From positions 1 to 9,773 of the forward strand of contig JBMOGA010000095.1 of the NCBI GenBank assembly GCA_049318625.1: a stretch of 9,773 nt of DNA, written 5' to 3'. Positions 1 through 9,773 of the stretch are shown in pieces. The DNA is from JBMOGA01 sp049318625 (lineage in GTDB: Bacteria; Pseudomonadota; Alphaproteobacteria; Rhizobiales; Hyphomicrobiaceae). The notes below the pieces were generated by a model, which was not told where the DNA came from, searched no databases, and saw only the letters and a program-made list of their open reading frames with translations. A program made the translations under genes and the position numbers. Numbering within the stretch: the first letter of the stretch is position 1; each line of letters starts with the position of its first letter.

Positions 1-55
1 CGATCGTGCCAACGTTGCAGTGCGGCTTCGTCCGATCGAATTTCTGCTTGCCCAT
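1..55 (-). CDS. tuf: Elongation factor Tu, N-terminal fragment (cut by window edge)
   Basis: Only the first 18 codons are in the window, reading MGKQKFDRTKPHCNVGTI from the ATG at 55-53. This matches the conserved start of EF-Tu, just before its first GTP-binding motif (GHVDHGKT in the family), which would lie beyond the left edge. EF-Tu is the GTPase that brings aminoacyl-tRNA to the ribosomal A site. The start is supported by a good Shine-Dalgarno, AGGGAG at 67-62, six bases upstream. The gene follows fusA by 63 nt, the usual last position of a bacterial str operon, so it is probably co-transcribed with rpsL-rpsG-fusA. A second tuf copy elsewhere in the genome is common in proteobacteria but cannot be judged here. 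Confidence 0.93.
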   Translation of the reverse strand, partial: MGKQKFDRTKPHCNVGTI

Positions 56-77
56 GTTAGGCTCCCTGCATTTCGAG

Positions 78-108
78 GTCCCGCCAACGGCCGCGAGGCG
101 CGCGGGAC
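78..108 (-). other. fusA-tuf intercistronic inverted repeat (hairpin)
   Basis: A perfect 7-bp inverted repeat, GTCCCGC at 78-84 and GCGGGAC at 102-108 (plus-strand reading), encloses 17 nt that can form a further short GC stem. It starts about ten bases after the fusA stop. No U-run follows on the minus strand, so it does not look like an intrinsic terminator. It could be an mRNA processing or stability element, or chance in GC-rich DNA. Confidence 0.4.
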
Positions 109-118
109 AGGTTCATAC

Positions 119-2209
<2,091 letters not shown>

Positions 2210-2229
2210 GGCCGAATTCTCCGGTTACG

Positions 2230-2700
2230 TCACCAGCGGTAGTGAGAGAACGCCCGGTTGGCGTCCGCCATCTTGTGCGTGTCCTCGCGCTTCTTCACCG
2301 CTGTCCCGCGGTTGTTCGCGGCATCGAGCAGCTCGCCGGAGAGCCGCTCCACCATCGTGTTCTCGTTCCGAGCCCGCGCAGCCGTGATCAGCCAGCGGAT
2401 CGCCAGGGCCTGGCGGCGGTCGGGACGGACCTCCACCGGGACCTGATAGGTTGCACCGCCGACGCGCCGCGAGCGAACCTCGACGGCCGGCATCACATTG
2501 TCGAGCGCCGACCGGAACAACTGCACGGCATCCTGCTTGCCGCGCTGCTCCATGCGCTCGAACGCACCGTAGACGATCCGCTCCGCGACGGACTTCTTGC
2601 CCTGGCTCATCACCGCGTTCATGAACTTGGTGACGACGAGATCGCCGTACTTCGGATCCGGGATGACTTCCCGCTTTTCTGCCTTGCGCCGACGAGACAT
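2230..2700 (-). CDS. rpsG: 30S ribosomal protein S7
   Basis: The protein has 156 residues, the usual length for S7. It starts MSRRRKAEKREVIPDPKYGD and ends HYRW. S7 nucleates assembly of the 30S head by binding the 3' major domain of 16S rRNA and lies near the E site and the mRNA exit. Conserved blocks visible are KFMNAVMSQGKKSVAE, RRVGGATYQVPVEV and RWLITAARAR. The start ATG at 2700-2698 has a modest ribosome-binding site, AAGGG at 2714-2710, nine bases upstream. It lies 47 nt after the rpsL stop and 20 nt before fusA. In E. coli, S7 represses its own operon by binding the rpsL-rpsG spacer; whether that happens here is not known. Confidence 0.99.
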   Translation of the reverse strand: MSRRRKAEKREVIPDPKYGDLVVTKFMNAVMSQGKKSVAERIVYGAFERMEQRGKQDAVQLFRSALDNVMPAVEVRSRRVGGATYQVPVEVRPDRRQALAIRWLITAARARNENTMVERLSGELLDAANNRGTAVKKREDTHKMADANRAFSHYRW

Positions 2701-2747
2701 ACGGTCTGGCCCTTCGCTTCGTTCCTGTTAATTCGCTCGCGAACCGA

Positions 2748-3119
2748 TCACTTCGGCCGCTTCGCGCCGTACTTCGAGCGGCGCTGACGGCGAGCCGCCA
2801 CGCCCTGCGTATCGAGCACGCCGCGAACGATATGGTAGCGCACGCCCGGCAAGTCCTTCACGCGGCCGCCGCGGATCAGAACCACGGAGTGCTCTTGAAG
2901 ATTGTGTCCCTCGCCGGGGATGTAACCGATCACCTCGAAGCCGTTCGTCAGACGAACCTTGGCGACCTTGCGGAGCGCCGAGTTCGGCTTCTTCGGCGTC
3001 GTCGTGTAGACGCGCGTGCAGACACCGCGCTTCTGCGGGCAGGCTTCCATATGGCGAGCCTTCTCGCGATACTCTTTCTGCTGCCGCGGTTTCCGAATGA
3101 GCTGTTGAATCGTCGGCAT
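2748..3119 (-). CDS. rpsL: 30S ribosomal protein S12
   Basis: The protein has 123 residues, beginning MPTIQQLIRKPRQ and ending SKYGAKRPK. S12 sits in the 30S decoding centre and controls accuracy of tRNA selection. The hallmark segments are CPQKRGVCTRVYTTTPKKPNS (first 20 residues from position 27) and GGRVKDLPGVRYH from 84. Counting the initiator Met, Lys43 and Lys88, the classic streptomycin-resistance positions, are both the wild-type Lys, and Asp89, the residue methylthiolated by RimO in E. coli, is present. I chose the ATG at 3119-3117 because it matches the conserved S12 N terminus; the frame stays open to an ATG at 3224 but the extra 35 residues resemble no S12. The local ribosome-binding site is weak and close (AGGG at 3126-3123, three bases from the ATG). 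It is the first gene after the predicted promoter and leader. Confidence 0.99.
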   Translation of the reverse strand: MPTIQQLIRKPRQQKEYREKARHMEACPQKRGVCTRVYTTTPKKPNSALRKVAKVRLTNGFEVIGYIPGEGHNLQEHSVVLIRGGRVKDLPGVRYHIVRGVLDTQGVAARRQRRSKYGAKRPK

Positions 3120-3167
3120 GCGCCCTATCCAATCCAAGTCCGAATCCGAGTGACCGTTCGACGCGCG

Positions 3168-3235
3168 AAAACAAACACGAAAACATCCTGGCGGCCTCCG
3201 GGTGATCCGGAACCGACAGGTCAAAACCAGAGGAT
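3168..3235 (-). promoter_or_regulatory. Candidate transcription attenuator in the rpsL leader
   Basis: On the minus strand, 3215-3192 folds as a hairpin of nine base pairs with one bulged G and loop AUCAC (CGGUUCCGG pairs with CCGGAGGCCG). Outer arms extend it: A3235-C3232 with G3188-U3185 and U3229-G3227 with C3191-A3189, leaving a two-base bulge at 3231-3230 and 11 unpaired bases inside (3226-3216). One base after the outer stem comes a U-rich run, 12 U in the 16 bases 3183-3168. Hairpin plus U-run between promoter and first gene is the layout of an intrinsic attenuator. The U-run is interrupted (CG, G, G), so termination may be partial. Leader attenuators upstream of rpsL have been proposed in other proteobacteria; homology to those is not shown here. 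Confidence 0.4.
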
Positions 3236-3352
3236 CGGACGGCCCGCTAGCGAGCCGCGATCATGGTCCCGTGTCTGCTCTGCTTGTCGACGATAGTGTT
3301 TAGGCCAAATCGCGCATTACCGAAGCGCGGGACCTACCACCTATCGTGAGAG

Positions 3353-3388
3353 TGGCGCATCTATATACAGGCGGGGTGACAAGGTCAA
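3353..3388 (-). promoter_or_regulatory. Predicted sigma-70-type promoter of the str operon
   Basis: Read on the minus strand there is a -35 box TTGACC (3388-3383), a spacer of exactly 17 nt, and a -10 box TATAGA (3365-3360). Both boxes are close to the housekeeping sigma-70 consensus, and this is the best promoter seen in the intergenic region. An A at 3353, seven bases beyond the -10 box, is the likely transcription start and gives a leader of about 234 nt. The discriminator between -10 and start is GC-rich (TGCGCC), typical of ribosomal promoters that are inhibited by ppGpp and DksA, so stringent control is a reasonable inference. The promoter lies downstream of the rpoC terminator. Confidence 0.75.
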
Positions 3389-3409
3389 CACCTGCGGCGC
3401 CGAAGATGT

Positions 3410-3419
3410 GAAATATTTC
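3410..3419. promoter_or_regulatory. AT-rich palindrome upstream of the str promoter
   Basis: GAAATATTTC is a perfect 10-bp palindrome in otherwise GC-rich DNA. Its centre is about 61 bases upstream of the predicted transcription start, a spacing often used by activators that contact RNA polymerase. No known operator is recognised, so it is only a candidate protein-binding site. Confidence 0.25.
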
Positions 3420-3584
3420 GGTCACGAATCGCCACCGGAGGCCGCCCCATCGCGTGGCGGTCGAGCGCCGTCCCGCCAAAGGCGCCGCGTTGAGGTTGAA
3501 TTTACAATGATGCAGAACGGTTTGCCGGGTTTTGCTCCGCTGCGGCCTCGGCGGCCCCGTCGGCACGCACACCGGACCGAACGG

Positions 3585-3617
3585 ACGAAATGAAAACGGC
3601 GCCAAGTGGCGCCGTTT
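3585..3617 (-). terminator. Intrinsic terminator of the rpoBC transcript
   Basis: On the minus strand AAACGGCGCC (3617-3608), loop ACTT (3607-3604) and GGCGCCGTTT (3603-3594) form a perfect 10-bp stem with a four-base loop. It is followed at once by TCATTTCG, so the T-rich stem end and tail read TTTTCATTT. It begins about 31 nt after the rpoC stop. Read on the plus strand the stem is followed by CCTGG, so it is not a good terminator in that direction. Confidence 0.9.
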
Positions 3618-3648
3618 CCTGGAGTTCACGGGGTACCGATGCGCGGCG

Positions 3649-7872
<4,224 letters not shown>

Positions 7873-7978
7873 CGGCCTTCTCCTCGATGGACACCGCCGG
7901 GGTGCGCGGGTCCGGAAATTCCGTTGTCGTCTCGATCGTCGGGGCGGCGTGGAACCCAGCGCGATCGCAAATGCGGGC

Positions 7979-8014
7979 CGGGTGCGACGGAGGAGTGGCC
8001 CTCCATCGCACCCG
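7979..8014 (-). other. rpoB-rpoC intercistronic hairpin
   Basis: This is a long imperfect inverted repeat: nine base pairs (7979-7987 with 8006-8014), one C/A mismatch, then five more (7989-7993 with 8000-8004), loop of six. It begins 13 bases after the rpoB stop. The minus-strand sequence after it is GCCCGCATTTGCG, without a U-run, so it is not an intrinsic terminator. A role in mRNA processing (for example an RNase III site), in 3' protection of rpoB mRNA, or as a dispersed palindromic repeat is possible. The remaining spacer (7885-7978) shows nothing else clear. Confidence 0.7.
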
Positions 8015-8027
8015 TGAATGCGTCACA

Positions 8028-9773
<1,746 letters not shown>

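Larger units (their letters stand above)
3120..3648. other. rpoC-rpsL intergenic region, no gene seen
   Basis: This stretch of 529 bp separates the two operons. From the rpoC side it holds the rpoC terminator (3594-3617), about 170 bp of GC-rich sequence in which I see nothing definite (3420-3590), a 10-bp palindrome (3410-3419), the str-operon promoter (3360-3388) and the predicted rpsL leader (3353-3120). Minus-strand open frames here (for example 3728-3300) have no conserved protein look, and that one crosses the rpoC terminator and promoter, so I do not call them genes. Confidence 0.8.

Noticed and set aside
2728..3186. Minus-strand frame of 152 codons starting MFSCLFSRVERSLG, considered as a leader peptide
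   Set aside because: It overlaps all of rpsL in another frame and does not end before it, so it cannot act as a short leader peptide. Its composition after entering rpsL is a frame shadow.
3120..3224. Upstream in-frame ATG extending S12 by 35 residues
   Set aside because: The extension has no match to the highly conserved S12 N terminus and would be encoded by the leader hairpin region. MPTIQQLIRKPRQ is the family start.
3239..3258. Eight-bp hairpin (loop CTAG) in the rpsL leader as a terminator
   Set aside because: The stem includes wobble pairs and is followed on the minus strand by GTCCGATCC or similar sequence with no U-run, so it does not fit an intrinsic terminator.
7979..8014. rpoB-rpoC spacer hairpin as an intrinsic terminator
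   Set aside because: No U-run follows on either strand, and termination before rpoC would be harmful. It is kept as an unexplained hairpin.

Overview
This window holds the 3' part of the RNA polymerase beta operon followed by the streptomycin (str) ribosomal protein operon. Every gene lies on the minus strand. In transcription order these are rpoB (C-terminal part, cut by the right window edge), rpoC (complete), an intergenic region of about 530 bp, rpsL, rpsG, fusA, and the first 18 codons of tuf (cut by the left edge). The DNA is GC-rich with strong G/C third-position codon bias. The protein sequences and lengths (S12 of 123 aa, S7 of 156 aa, EF-G of 696 aa, EF-Tu starting MGKQKFDRTKPHCNVGTI, RpoB with an extra Pro/Ala-rich tail) fit an alphaproteobacterium. 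The order or genus cannot be fixed from this window.

Layout from right to left: rpoB 9773-8028; a 155-nt rpoB-rpoC spacer with a strong imperfect hairpin; rpoC 7872-3649; a clear intrinsic terminator about 30 nt after the rpoC stop; about 200 bp with no recognised feature; a near-consensus sigma-70-type promoter (TTGACC, 17 nt, TATAGA) at 3388-3360; a predicted leader of about 234 nt with candidate regulatory RNA folds; then rpsL 3119-2748, rpsG 2700-2230, fusA 2209-119 and tuf from 55. Spacers inside the str operon are 47, 20 and 63 nt.

Together the genes make the two large catalytic subunits of RNA polymerase and core translation parts: decoding-centre protein S12, 30S head protein S7, and the elongation GTPases EF-G and EF-Tu. 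The terminator and promoter between rpoC and rpsL suggest that the polymerase and translation blocks are separate transcription units, although they sit side by side.

This is a conserved housekeeping region. I see no mobile element, CRISPR array, defence locus, tRNA, rRNA or unknown gene, and no convincing undescribed protein system. The parts most worth a second look are noncoding: the rpsL leader, with a candidate attenuator and mutually exclusive pairings, and the intercistronic hairpins. Two very long antisense reading frames (20-2200 and 3532-8097, plus strand) are best explained as codon-bias shadows of fusA and rpoC.
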